Origin: Bacillota bacterium
Lineage (GTDB): Bacteria; Bacillota; Clostridia; Acetivibrionales; DSM-1351
DNA length: 5,827 bases
Direction: 5' to 3'
Assembly (NCBI GenBank): GCA_023417285.1
Contig: JAEZFR010000512.1
Location: forward strand, 1 to 5,827
The position numbers were made by a program, and so were the translations under genes. Positions 1 through 5,598 of this stretch are shown here, in pieces. The notes below the pieces were generated by a model that had not been told where the DNA came from, made no database searches, and saw only the letters and a program-made list of their open reading frames with translations. Position 1 is the first letter of the stretch. The number at the start of each line of letters is the position of its first letter.

Positions 1-109
1 GCTTAGGACTGGGCTGAGGTTGACTTTCAAACTTGCCTCTCTGAGCAGTTGTGGGTTCACTACATAAAACGTTCATTACAGATGGCTTTATAACTGGATT
101 CATAATCAT
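1..109 (-). CDS. 5' end of an unidentified minus-strand gene (partial, runs off the left edge)
   Basis: Read on the minus strand, the first 36 codons are open, starting with ATG at 109-107 and running off the window. The N-terminus reads MIMNPVIKPSVMNVLCSEPT and then becomes rich in Gln, Pro and Ser. The start is supported by a good ribosome binding site, GAAAGGA on the minus strand (118-124), 8 bases before the ATG. A second ATG two codons on (103-101) would have 14 bases of spacing and is less likely. I do not recognise the family; the visible part has no signal peptide, membrane segment or motif. It is transcribed divergently from the gene at 448. The call rests only on the start, the ribosome binding site and the open frame. 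Confidence 0.55.
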   Translation of the reverse strand, partial: MIMNPVIKPSVMNVLCSEPTTAQRGKFESQPQPSPK

Positions 110-156
110 ATTTGACATCCTTTCTACAATTTAATAATGTAAACGTTAGTTCTGTG

Positions 157-182
157 GTGGTATACCACTCCCGGATACCACT
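157..182. promoter_or_regulatory. Candidate operator: 12-bp palindrome plus half-site
   Basis: GTGGTATACCAC at 157-168 is a perfect palindrome. Its right half, ATACCACT (162-169), recurs at 175-182, 13 bases later, and a weaker ATACCC follows at 185-190. A palindrome with a repeated half-site between divergent genes is typical of a repressor or activator binding site. It lies about 48 bases upstream of the minus-strand start. The binding protein is unknown; the neighbouring gene at 448 is only one possibility. Confidence 0.35.
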
Positions 183-274
183 TCATACCCTAATCTTTCA
201 ATTACATTTACCTCGAAATCTGCTTATGGTACTTATCAACTTTTCCAATTTGTTTCCACTATTTTTTTGGTAGA

Positions 275-301
275 TGCTATCATATTCTCCCCTGCTATCA
301 T
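275..301. repeat. 9-base direct repeat TGCTATCAT, two copies
   Basis: TGCTATCAT occurs at 275-283 and 293-301, offset by 18 bases, so the copies are nearly two helical turns apart. A flanking GATGC (273-277) and GCATC (310-314) form an outer inverted repeat, with CCCC (289-292) and GGGG (306-309) nested inside. The arrangement could be a protein-binding site or a weak hairpin. Its function is unknown. Confidence 0.35.
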
Positions 302-419
302 TTTTGGGGGCATCGTGTTAAAATTAATATACTAGACAGACAGTTTGCTTGTCAGCAAGGTGGTTGCAGGATAATTGCAAAAAAAGAGAAATCGCAATTT
401 TGATGCAATAAGACTGAAA

Positions 420-431
420 TTTCTATAGAAA
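420..431. promoter_or_regulatory. Perfect palindrome TTTCTATAGAAA next to the Shine-Dalgarno of the 448 gene
   Basis: TTTCTATAGAAA is a perfect 12-base palindrome ending 3 bases before the GAGGGGG ribosome binding site at 435-441. It could be an operator that blocks transcription or translation entry. It also contains a -10-like TATAGA (424-429) with TTGATG (400-405) 18 bases upstream, but a start from there would fall inside the ribosome binding site. AT-rich palindromes arise easily by chance in this composition. Confidence 0.22.
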
Positions 432-447
432 CAAGAGGGGGTAAGCT

Positions 448-1269
448 ATGCATCTTAATGAAGATCATATTATAGATTTCGTAATGAAACGATGGGACTT
501 GAAAAAGAAAGACATTGCTAAAAAATATCTTAATTGCGACCCAGCAAAGTTATCACGAAAACCACTTCGAGAAAAACCAGAGATGTTATATGGAGCATTA
601 TTCGATATTGAGAATCAATTAAGTGCAGCATATAAAGAAAATAAAGCTGAGTTACTTGGTGCGTTAAAAGTCTTCATAGTAGAATTAGGATTTCAAGAAA
701 CTTTAGCTGATATATGGGATGCAGATTACAAAATCTTTGTGAAGGAATTACTGAGAAGAGCTCATAGACAACCGCATAAAGGTAAATCCTTTACCAGAAA
801 AGAAAATTCAATAACACTTGAACATAATAAAGGTGAGAATGTATCACAAAATGAAACACCATCGCAGCATATGCTCAACACGTTTGTTAAAGTTTATTGT
901 GACTGTCGCATTAGCGAGTTTATATGCAGTGACTTATTTATGGGAATCGATCCAAATTCGATAACTTGGGTTGATCGTTTTTTGAAAAGTATTGAATCAG
1001 ATGTAATGTATATGTTTGAGCATGACCAAACTGAAATAATGTATAAAAAAATTAGCCAATTTACTAATGCTATGCGTGAATATAAAGATTATTTAGTGAA
1101 TAATATGGGTTTATGGGAACACGATACTACTAAACTTTACGTAAAATATGAAAATCAAGTTGAAAAAGATGAATTTGAAAAATCAACCAAATATTATCGT
1201 AAACGGATCTTTTCATTATATCAAGAAATCTGTGATGGTAATATATTTTTTACAGGGCTAAAATTCTAA
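448..1269 (+). CDS. Hypothetical protein, 273 residues, possible N-terminal helix-turn-helix
   Basis: I do not recognise this family. The start is well supported by GAGGGGG (435-441) at 6 bases. The N-terminus (residues 7-40, including DLKKKDIAKKYLNCDPAKLS) has the spacing of a helix-turn-helix: a helix, a KKxDIAKxY turn region, then a polar recognition-like helix. That suggests DNA binding but is inference. Residues 45-108 look helical, 109-140 form a polar Asn/Gln/Lys-rich linker, and 141-273 form a second, aromatic- and Tyr-rich, charged helical region with Cys151, Cys153 and Cys160. No signal peptide or membrane segment is visible. Coding sequence is noticeably more AT-rich than the genes from 1422 on, and it is a separate unit, flanked by the divergent control region and a strong hairpin. 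This fits separate acquisition. A regulator role is a guess from position and the N-terminus. Confidence 0.8.
   Translation: MHLNEDHIIDFVMKRWDLKKKDIAKKYLNCDPAKLSRKPLREKPEMLYGALFDIENQLSAAYKENKAELLGALKVFIVELGFQETLADIWDADYKIFVKELLRRAHRQPHKGKSFTRKENSITLEHNKGENVSQNETPSQHMLNTFVKVYCDCRISEFICSDLFMGIDPNSITWVDRFLKSIESDVMYMFEHDQTEIMYKKISQFTNAMREYKDYLVNNMGLWEHDTTKLYVKYENQVEKDEFEKSTKYYRKRIFSLYQEICDGNIFFTGLKF
625..643 (+). repeat. 19-base direct repeat, copy 1 (inside the 448 gene)
   Basis: GCAGCATATAAAGAAAATA at 625-643 is identical to 4744-4762 and lies in the same reading frame; both copies encode the peptide SAAYKEN together with the preceding Ser codon. The two host proteins are otherwise unrelated by eye. 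An exact 19-base match across genes about 4.1 kb apart is unlikely by chance but not excluded in AT-rich coding DNA. Confidence 0.5.
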
Positions 1270-1366
1270 GATAATAAAGCGCCGACATTTATAGACATAT
1301 ACCAATATAATCCTAATGAATCAAGACAGTATATTAGCTTCTTTCAATTATATATTATACCTTTGA

Positions 1367-1407
1367 ACAGGCATAGAGCTGCGGCTCTATGCCTGTATCT
1401 ATTTATT
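1367..1407 (+). terminator. Strong hairpin with T-rich tail, probable terminator or leader hairpin
   Basis: The arms 1367-1379 (ACAGGCATAGAGC) and 1384-1396 pair perfectly over 13 bp with a TGCG loop. The following bases (1397-1407, ATCTATTTATT) are T-rich but not a clean T run. It lies about 100 bases after the gene ending at 1269 and only 12 bases before the Shine-Dalgarno of the RadC-like gene (GGAGGTG, 1409-1415). It can be read as a rho-independent terminator for the upstream gene or as a leader hairpin of the downstream gene. Confidence 0.5.
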
Positions 1408-1421
1408 CGGAGGTGTAATTA

Positions 1422-2042
1422 ATGCATGTAAAAGAGCGCATAAAAAAATACGGCATAACTGCCATTACAGACGAAGAAGCAATAAATCTTCTTACTGGAA
1501 TCCCAGTTGAAGAAATACAAAAAAATATAGAAGACTATGGACTTCCCGAACTTATTCGCTTTCGTAAAAACATGCTCCTTACCAGTCTTCAGGAGCAGAA
1601 GCTTGAACTTCTCTATCATCTTTCAAAACGTATCCGACTGGCTGACTTCAAGGAAAGACCCAACCTGAATTCCACAGTCCTTGCTGGAAAATATTTTGTA
1701 GAAATGCTTCAATTCTATGAAGTTGAGGTATTTGCCGCCTGCTTTCTCAATAATCAAAACAAGCTTATCAAATCGGAAATCCTGTTTCATGGTACAGTCA
1801 ATATGTCTCATATCTATCCAAGGGAGATAATAAAGAAGGTCTTAAACCATAATGCATCCGCTATTATTGTCGGACACAATCATCCAAGCGGGCTGAAAAC
1901 TCCTTCTTTTGAAGATATTTCCGTAACGGTTGAATTGTTCAATGCCTTGAAGACTATAAAGGTTAAGCTGCTTGACCATATTATCGTATCAAAAGATACA
2001 TATCACAGCATGAATGAAGCTGCTGATGTGGGTCTTATTTAA
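1422..2042 (+). CDS. radC: RadC-like JAB/MPN (JAMM) domain protein
   Basis: This 206-residue protein belongs to the RadC (UPF0758) family. The N-terminal 70 residues are a shortened helical region like the RadC helix-hairpin-helix part (TDEEAINLLTG at 16-26). The JAMM metalloprotease-like domain covers about residues 80-206. The full zinc signature is present: Glu119 (KSEILFHGTVN), then HNHPSG with His152 and His154, Ser162 and Asp165, matching HxH-x7-S-x2-D. IYPREIIK at 131-138 is also a family hallmark. Despite the name, a role in DNA repair is doubtful; related proteins are common on plasmids, phages and integrative elements, where their substrate is unknown. The start has GGAGGTG at 1409-1415, 6 bases away. 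It is slightly shorter than typical chromosomal RadC (about 220-230 residues). This copy is probably the element's own paralog. Family certain, function open. Confidence 0.93.
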   Translation: MHVKERIKKYGITAITDEEAINLLTGIPVEEIQKNIEDYGLPELIRFRKNMLLTSLQEQKLELLYHLSKRIRLADFKERPNLNSTVLAGKYFVEMLQFYEVEVFAACFLNNQNKLIKSEILFHGTVNMSHIYPREIIKKVLNHNASAIIVGHNHPSGLKTPSFEDISVTVELFNALKTIKVKLLDHIIVSKDTYHSMNEAADVGLI

Positions 2043-2123
2043 TCTCTCTTTGAGGCACTTTAGGGGTTAGGCTATCAAAATTTATATAAAAATAAAATTA
2101 AATTAGGAAAGGAAGTTGATATT

Positions 2124-3056
2124 ATGTCAGCAAATGTAGAAAGCATGTTTTATGTAAGGGAAACTCCGTGGCATGGACTTGGCCTTAGAGTAGAAAATAC
2201 TCTTAATTCAAAGGAGGCTTTGACAGCAGCAGGTCTTAACTGGAAAGTTATTCAGAAAGAAATCGAAACAACGGACAATTACCCGATTACTGGCTTCAAG
2301 GCAAACATAAGAGAAACGGACAATAAGGTTCTTGGTGTGGTTACAGACAGGTACAAAATAGTTCAGAATCATGAAGCATTTGAATTTACCGACCAGCTTT
2401 TGGGCGAGGGAGTGAAATACGAAACCGCAGGAAGCCTTCAAGGTGGTAAAAAGGTATGGCTTTTGGCTAAGCTCCCTGACAAATATATTATTGCAGGAGA
2501 CCGAATTACCCCTTACCTAGTATTTTCTAACTGCCATGATGGCAGCGGAAGTATCAAAGTTGCAATGACACCTATAAGAGTTGTTTGCAGCAATACCCTC
2601 AATCTTGCGCTACTTGATGCAAAAAGAATCTGGTCTACCATCCATACCGGGGATATTAAAAATAAGCTTGATGAAGCAAGGAAGACCCTTTTGCTTGCAG
2701 AGTTTTACATGGATAAGCTAGGTTATGAGATAGATAAGCTTATAAAAACAAAAATGTCCGATAGCAGGGTAATGGAATACATTGTCGAACTTATCCCTTC
2801 GTCAGAGAACTCTACTCCTATACAGGAAAAGAATATAAAGCTCCTTCGTAATAATTTGGCTATGAGGTATTATGATGCACCTGATCTTGCCAATGTGGGC
2901 AAAAATGCTTACAGGTTCATTAATGCAGTATCGGATTTTGCAACTCATGCCAAGCCTTTAAGAGAAACAGCATCCTTTAAGGAAAATCTGTTTGCTAAAA
3001 CAATTGACGGTAATCCCTTAATTGATAAGGCTATGGATTTGGTTAGAGCTATGTAG
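2124..3056 (+). CDS. DUF932 / phage-plasmid-like protein
   Basis: This 310-residue protein matches the DUF932 family (the phage/plasmid-like TIGR03299 group) in length and landmarks. The N-terminus carries VRETPWHGLG (residues 11-20), the family's characteristic xxPWHGLG motif. Further on are GVVTDRYKIVQNHEAFEF (71-88), the ACxD-like SNCHDGSGS region (136-143), RVVCSNTLNLAL (152-163) and the NLFAKTIDGNPLIDKAMDL tail (288-306). The biochemical role is not established; the family is typical of phages, plasmids and conjugative elements, often near recombination genes. No signal peptide or membrane segment is seen. The start follows AAAGGAAG (2108-2115) at 8 bases. It begins 81 bases after the RadC-like gene. 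Its stop codon lies inside a hairpin that looks like a terminator (3046-3081). Near the C-terminus, PLRETASFKEN (278-288) resembles a segment of the protein at 4108. Confidence 0.92.
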   Translation: MSANVESMFYVRETPWHGLGLRVENTLNSKEALTAAGLNWKVIQKEIETTDNYPITGFKANIRETDNKVLGVVTDRYKIVQNHEAFEFTDQLLGEGVKYETAGSLQGGKKVWLLAKLPDKYIIAGDRITPYLVFSNCHDGSGSIKVAMTPIRVVCSNTLNLALLDAKRIWSTIHTGDIKNKLDEARKTLLLAEFYMDKLGYEIDKLIKTKMSDSRVMEYIVELIPSSENSTPIQEKNIKLLRNNLAMRYYDAPDLANVGKNAYRFINAVSDFATHAKPLRETASFKENLFAKTIDGNPLIDKAMDLVRAM

Positions 3057-3081
3057 GAGAAATTCTTACATAGCTTATTTT
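3046..3081 (+). terminator. Probable rho-independent terminator overlapping the DUF932 stop codon
   Basis: AGCTATGTA (3047-3055) pairs perfectly with TACATAGCT (3067-3075), and the intervening bases can add a few G-U/G-C pairs to close a small AAA loop. The TTATTTTAT tract at 3075-3083 follows directly. The left arm includes the last coding bases and the TAG stop (3054-3056). If active, the exonuclease gene downstream needs its own promoter or read-through. Confidence 0.55.
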
Positions 3082-3116
3082 ATACAAAATATAAAGATAC
3101 CCACTCTAGTATAGGT

Positions 3117-3138
3117 GACAACGGTAATCTCTGTTGTC
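3117..3138 (+). promoter_or_regulatory. Leader hairpin just before the YqaJ Shine-Dalgarno
   Basis: GACAACGG (3117-3124) pairs with CTGTTGTC (3131-3138), eight pairs including one G-U, around a TAATCT loop. It ends 5 bases before the AAGGAG at 3144-3149. This position could affect ribosome access or transcript stability. No T run follows, so it is not a terminator. I cannot tell whether it is regulatory or incidental. Confidence 0.35.
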
Positions 3139-3143
3139 TGTCG

Positions 3144-3149
3144 AAGGAG
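3144..3149 (+). promoter_or_regulatory. AAGGAG ribosome binding site that fixes the YqaJ start at 3159
   Basis: The open frame contains ATG codons at 3150, 3153 and 3159. AAGGAG directly abuts the ATG at 3150, leaving no spacing, and is only 3 bases from the one at 3153. It is 9 bases from the ATG at 3159, a normal distance, so 3159 is the likely start and the annotated protein begins MYKKL. Confidence 0.75.
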
Positions 3150-3158
3150 ATGATGAAA

Positions 3159-4091
3159 ATGTATAAAAAGCTTGTGTCTACTGTAAATATGTCTCGGGAA
3201 AAGTGGCTCGAATGGAGAAGGAGGGGTATAGGTGGCAGCGATGCTTCAATAATTTGTGGAATAAATAAATATAAGTCGGGCATAGAGCTTTGGATGGAGA
3301 AGGTGGGGTTGTCTGAAGCACAGCCCGCGGGGGAAGCGGCCTACTGGGGAACAATAATGGAACCACTTATACAGGATGAGTTTACCAAACAAACCGGACT
3401 TGCAGTAAGACTTGAAAAATTCATACTGCAAAACGAGAAATACCCCTTCATGCTTGCCAATGTTGATGGAATTATAGAATGTCCCGAATATGGTACTTGT
3501 ATATTTGAAGCAAAGACTGCCAATGTATTCAAAACCACTGAATGGGATGACAGAATTCCTGATGAATACATGTTGCAGATACAGCACTATATGGCAGTAA
3601 CAGGCTTTAAGGCTACATATATTGCCGTATTAATTGGAGGATACCAATTTAAGTGGGAGCTTATATTAAGGGACGAAGAAATAATTAAAATGCTTGTAAA
3701 GCTTGAGCAGGACTTTTGGCAGCATGTAACAAATAATACCCCTCCGCCTCTTGATGGCTCAGTAGCATCTACAGAACTCCTTAATAGCTCATTCCCTAAA
3801 GGAATGAAAGGCTCAAGCAAGCAGCTTCCACAAGAAGCCCTTGCACTGATTGAGAAATTTGAAAAAAATCAGGAGGCAGAAAAAGAAGCGGCAGCAAATA
3901 AGGATATGGCGGCAAATCAGCTTAAAAGCATTCTTGGTAATTATGAGACAGGCTACATAGAAAACAGGGCTATTGCATGGAGAACAGTAAACAAAGAACA
4001 CTTTGATTCCAAGCAGCTTAAAGCGGATAATCCTGAGATTTATTCAAAGTATACAGTACTATCGTGTTTTAGAAGATTCTCAGTAAAGTAA
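3159..4091 (+). CDS. yqaJ: YqaJ-family phage-type exonuclease (viral recombinase)
   Basis: This 310-residue protein belongs to the YqaJ/lambda-exonuclease group of PD-(D/E)XK nucleases, which resect double-stranded DNA ends to give single strands for annealing. From the start at 3159: WLEWRRRGIGGSDASIICG (16-34) is the family opening motif; Glu68 lies in YWGTIMEPLI; Asp103 in ANVDGII; Glu117 and Lys119 form the E-x-K of IFEAKT; and LQIQHYMAVTG (139-149) carries the Gln/His motif. All expected catalytic positions are present, so it should be active. Residues 225-310 form a charged, partly coiled-coil C-terminal part (EKFEKNQEAEKEAAANKD, 232-249) ending in SCFRRFSVK, common in this family. Length is close to B. 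subtilis YqaJ. It is 16 bases upstream of the next gene, so the two are probably one operon, as for exonuclease/annealing-protein pairs. Confidence 0.93.
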   Translation: MYKKLVSTVNMSREKWLEWRRRGIGGSDASIICGINKYKSGIELWMEKVGLSEAQPAGEAAYWGTIMEPLIQDEFTKQTGLAVRLEKFILQNEKYPFMLANVDGIIECPEYGTCIFEAKTANVFKTTEWDDRIPDEYMLQIQHYMAVTGFKATYIAVLIGGYQFKWELILRDEEIIKMLVKLEQDFWQHVTNNTPPPLDGSVASTELLNSSFPKGMKGSSKQLPQEALALIEKFEKNQEAEKEAAANKDMAANQLKSILGNYETGYIENRAIAWRTVNKEHFDSKQLKADNPEIYSKYTVLSCFRRFSVK

Positions 4092-4107
4092 AGAAAGGGT
4101 TGAGATT

Positions 4108-4968
4108 ATGGATAATACGGCATTAAAAAACAGACTGGCTGATAGGGTCGGTAGCAGCAATAACACCGGAGTTATTGAACTTGTACCAAATATTCCTATG
4201 GATACCGAGAATAAAAGGAATGAAAATGAAGCTGTTGTAGCTGTATCGTTTGTTCCTGATTTCGCTATCAGCTTAAATGAAGCAAAACAGAGGATTGCGA
4301 TGCTGCAGAGCTTTGTTAAGGAAATTATGATACCCGGGGTTGATTTTGGCGTAGTGCCGGGATGCAATAAGCCTACCCTGTTAAAGCCAGGTGCAGAAAA
4401 AATCTGTGATGTATACGGTTTCAGCAAACATGTTGAAGTCATAAACCGTGTAGAGCATTGGAACGAGGGACTATTTCATTATGAAGTAAAGGCTACCCTG
4501 ATTAATAAAAGGACTGGATTTATTGAAGCTGAAGGCATTGGCTGCTGTAATAACAGGGAGAAAAAGTATATAAAAAATGATGCTCTCAGTATTATTAATA
4601 CAGTTTTAAAAATGGCGAAAAAGAGAGCTCTTGTTGATGCTGTTTTGTCGGCTACTCGGAGTAGCGACATATTCACACAGGACGTAGAAGACTTGGATTT
4701 AGCTCCACCACCATCAAGAGATACAATGCCGCTAAGGGAATCAGCAGCATATAAAGAAAATATTACTCAAAAATCTAAAGCTATGCATAGTTATTCTGCA
4801 GATAAAAATCAAACCCGAGAAATATCAAAGCTTTTGGGGGTCAGGAATATTCCTTCAAACAAGGCAAGGCTTATGATGCTTGAAAGGTATAGGGTTAATG
4901 ACTACAAGCTACTTTCACAGGAACAAGCAAGAGATTTCATAATGCATTTACAGAGCCTACAAGGATAG
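4108..4968 (+). CDS. Putative phage-type single-strand annealing protein partner of YqaJ (inferred)
   Basis: This 286-residue protein follows the exonuclease by 16 bases, where B. subtilis yqaJ has the RecT-type yqaK. I recognise the sequence type from phage and plasmid gene sets but know no assigned name. Residues 1-50 are polar and probably disordered. The core (about 52-195) carries IPGVDFGVVPG (75-85), KPTLLKPGAEKICDVYGF (88-105), HYEVKATLINKRTGFIEAEG (124-143), CNNREKKY (147-154) and NTVLKMAKKRALVDAVLSAT (164-183), then SDIFTQDVEDL. The last block, a basic helix followed by an Asp, recalls the AR.EA.TDALKRA helix of Rad52-like annealing proteins, but this is a visual analogy. A Pro-rich linker precedes a small helical C-terminal domain (232-286). 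The start has AAAGGG (4094-4099) at 8 bases. Family certain to be mobile-element-linked; the annealing function is inference from the exonuclease pairing. Confidence 0.72.
   Translation: MDNTALKNRLADRVGSSNNTGVIELVPNIPMDTENKRNENEAVVAVSFVPDFAISLNEAKQRIAMLQSFVKEIMIPGVDFGVVPGCNKPTLLKPGAEKICDVYGFSKHVEVINRVEHWNEGLFHYEVKATLINKRTGFIEAEGIGCCNNREKKYIKNDALSIINTVLKMAKKRALVDAVLSATRSSDIFTQDVEDLDLAPPPSRDTMPLRESAAYKENITQKSKAMHSYSADKNQTREISKLLGVRNIPSNKARLMMLERYRVNDYKLLSQEQARDFIMHLQSLQG
4744..4762 (+). repeat. 19-base direct repeat, copy 2 (inside the 4108 gene)
   Basis: This is the second copy of GCAGCATATAAAGAAAATA, in frame within the linker between core and C-terminal domain, encoding AAYKEN after Ser212. 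The first copy lies at 625-643 in the unrelated gene at 448, and the DUF932 protein carries a similar TASFKEN at 2967-2987 without nucleotide identity. Confidence 0.5.
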
Positions 4969-5008
4969 ACATGCAGTGTAGACGGATTTTGTTATAAAAA
5001 AAAGATTA

Positions 5009-5042
5009 AGAGCTATAAGAGCAAATTTCGTCTTATAGCTTT
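5009..5042 (+). terminator. Hairpin between the recombination operon and the small genes, possible terminator
   Basis: AGCTATAAGA (5011-5020) and TCTTATAGCT (5031-5040) pair perfectly over 10 bp, extendable by an A-U and a G-U pair, with a 10-base loop. The plus-strand tail (TTTCTC) is short; an eight-A run lies upstream at 4996-5003, so the minus strand would have a T run separated from the stem. The hairpin ends 18 bases before the GGAGG at 5061. It may end the upstream transcript, partly insulate the small genes, or act as a leader hairpin. Confidence 0.42.
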
Positions 5043-5060
5043 CTCAAATAACGATATTTT

Positions 5061-5065
5061 GGAGG
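5061..5065 (+). promoter_or_regulatory. GGAGG ribosome binding site that fixes the start at 5071
   Basis: A TTG at 5059 could open the frame four codons earlier, but the GGAGG itself lies across those codons. It sits 5 bases before the ATG at 5071, so that ATG is the true start. Confidence 0.8.
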
Positions 5066-5070
5066 TATAC

Positions 5071-5250
5071 ATGAAGAAAAATCTCGATGTAGAAATATAT
5101 GGTCATAGAATTGATAATGTTGCCGAAAAGGTTGGCTCACTGTTTGGCGAAACTGGGAGGACAATCGGTAAGGCAATAGATAGCGTTACAAAAAACGTAA
5201 CGATAAAAATCGATGACAAAAACGGCAATATGCACAAGGAGATGGATTAA
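5071..5250 (+). CDS. Small hypothetical protein, 59 residues
   Basis: I do not recognise this family. The protein begins MKKNLDVEIYGHRIDNVAEK and ends IDDKNGNMHKEMD. The middle (16-44) is amphipathic with a glycine-spaced pattern (GSLFGETGRTIGKAID, 22-37), and the flanks look like beta strands (LDVEIYG, NVTIKID). It has no signal peptide or hydrophobic membrane segment. The strong GGAGG at 5061-5065 and tight coupling to the next gene support expression: TAA and the next ATG share one base. It is a small soluble accessory protein of the element; I cannot say more about its role. Confidence 0.72.
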   Translation: MKKNLDVEIYGHRIDNVAEKVGSLFGETGRTIGKAIDSVTKNVTIKIDDKNGNMHKEMD

Positions 5251-5474
5251 TGAGACTATTTGACATATTTAAAAGCAAATGTATGAAGTGCCCCTTCAAT
5301 CTTGGTCTTGTAAGATTTATAATTAACCCCTGTCCACTGTGTAAAATTAATCATTATAATATGTACTATCAGCTTCTTGAGGGCAAATATATGTCACTAC
5401 GGAATAGAATAATAGAGATTCAACGAAATTTAGAAAGAAATAACCAGAACGATAAAAATGGAGACCAGCAATAA
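5250..5474 (+). CDS. Small putative zinc-binding protein, 74 residues, two CxxC pairs
   Basis: The start ATG overlaps the previous stop by one base (TAATG), with AAGGAG at 5236-5241, 8 bases before, so the two genes are translationally coupled. The N-terminal half has Cys11-x-x-Cys14 (CMKC) and Cys28-x-x-Cys31 (CPLC), separated by 13 residues including a hydrophobic NLGLVRFIINP stretch; this spacing is typical of a zinc ribbon or treble-clef-like knuckle. The C-terminal half (about 39-66) is charged and probably a coiled coil (LRNRIIEIQRNLERN), followed by a polar tail. Zinc binding is inferred from the four Cys, and DNA, RNA or protein binding is equally possible. I do not recognise a named family. 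Confidence 0.72.
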   Translation: MRLFDIFKSKCMKCPFNLGLVRFIINPCPLCKINHYNMYYQLLEGKYMSLRNRIIEIQRNLERNNQNDKNGDQQ

Positions 5475-5490
5475 GCAATTATTATGGCGA

Positions 5491-5543
5491 ATGTACAAAG
5501 ACTGCTCCCTGCCGTTTACGGTATGGGAGTGTTCTTTGTATGT
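5491..5543 (+). other. Long imperfect hairpin in the gap after the CxxC gene
   Basis: TACAAAGA (5494-5501) pairs with TCTTTGTA (5533-5540), CTCCC (5505-5509) with GGGAG (5525-5529), and CCG (5512-5514) with CGG (5519-5521) around a TTTA loop. The gaps are short symmetric or nearly symmetric internal loops, and wobble pairs can extend the base to 5491-5543. It would form a stable rod in RNA. It lies 17 bases after a stop codon but no T run follows, so it is a poor terminator. It could be a structured RNA or leader of the broken gene at 5599. It is not a class I recognise. Confidence 0.5.
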
Positions 5544-5598
5544 TAAAAAACTGAATGTCAGAAATCAGAACAATTATAGAAACCACAAGGAGAATAAA

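Larger units (their letters stand above)
110..447. promoter_or_regulatory. Divergent intergenic control region
   Basis: This gene-free stretch separates two divergently read genes and so must hold both their promoters. It contains a perfect palindrome with a nearby half-site (157-182), a 9-base direct repeat (275-301), inverted ATTGCA/TGCAAT elements (374-379 and 404-409) and a palindrome just before the Shine-Dalgarno of the gene at 448 (420-431). A possible but weak plus-strand promoter has a -10 of TATACT at 328-333, with only a poor -35 (TTGGGG, 304-309) 18 bases upstream. No promoter stands out on the minus strand. The plus-strand gene has a strong ribosome binding site, GAGGGGG at 435-441, 6 bases before its ATG. 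I saw no coding frame with a ribosome binding site here. Confidence 0.5.

Noticed and set aside
275..314. The two TGCTATCAT copies as the start of a CRISPR or iteron array
   Set aside because: There are only two 9-base copies with no further units, which is too few for either.
328..333. TATACT as a firm -10 promoter element for the 448 gene
   Set aside because: No acceptable -35 lies at 16-18 bases, so it is mentioned only as a weak possibility within the control region.
3246..3587. 113-codon minus-strand frame across the YqaJ gene
   Set aside because: It is antisense to a gene with a full set of catalytic motifs, and no ribosome binding site or family resemblance was seen.
4080..4442. 120-codon minus-strand frame across the start of the 4108 gene
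   Set aside because: It is a shadow of the conserved plus-strand gene; the low-complexity Ser/Leu-rich product looks like antisense translation.
5484..5546. 20-codon frame beginning MANVQRLL, overlapping the hairpin
   Set aside because: It has no convincing ribosome binding site, and its sequence is explained by the hairpin arms.
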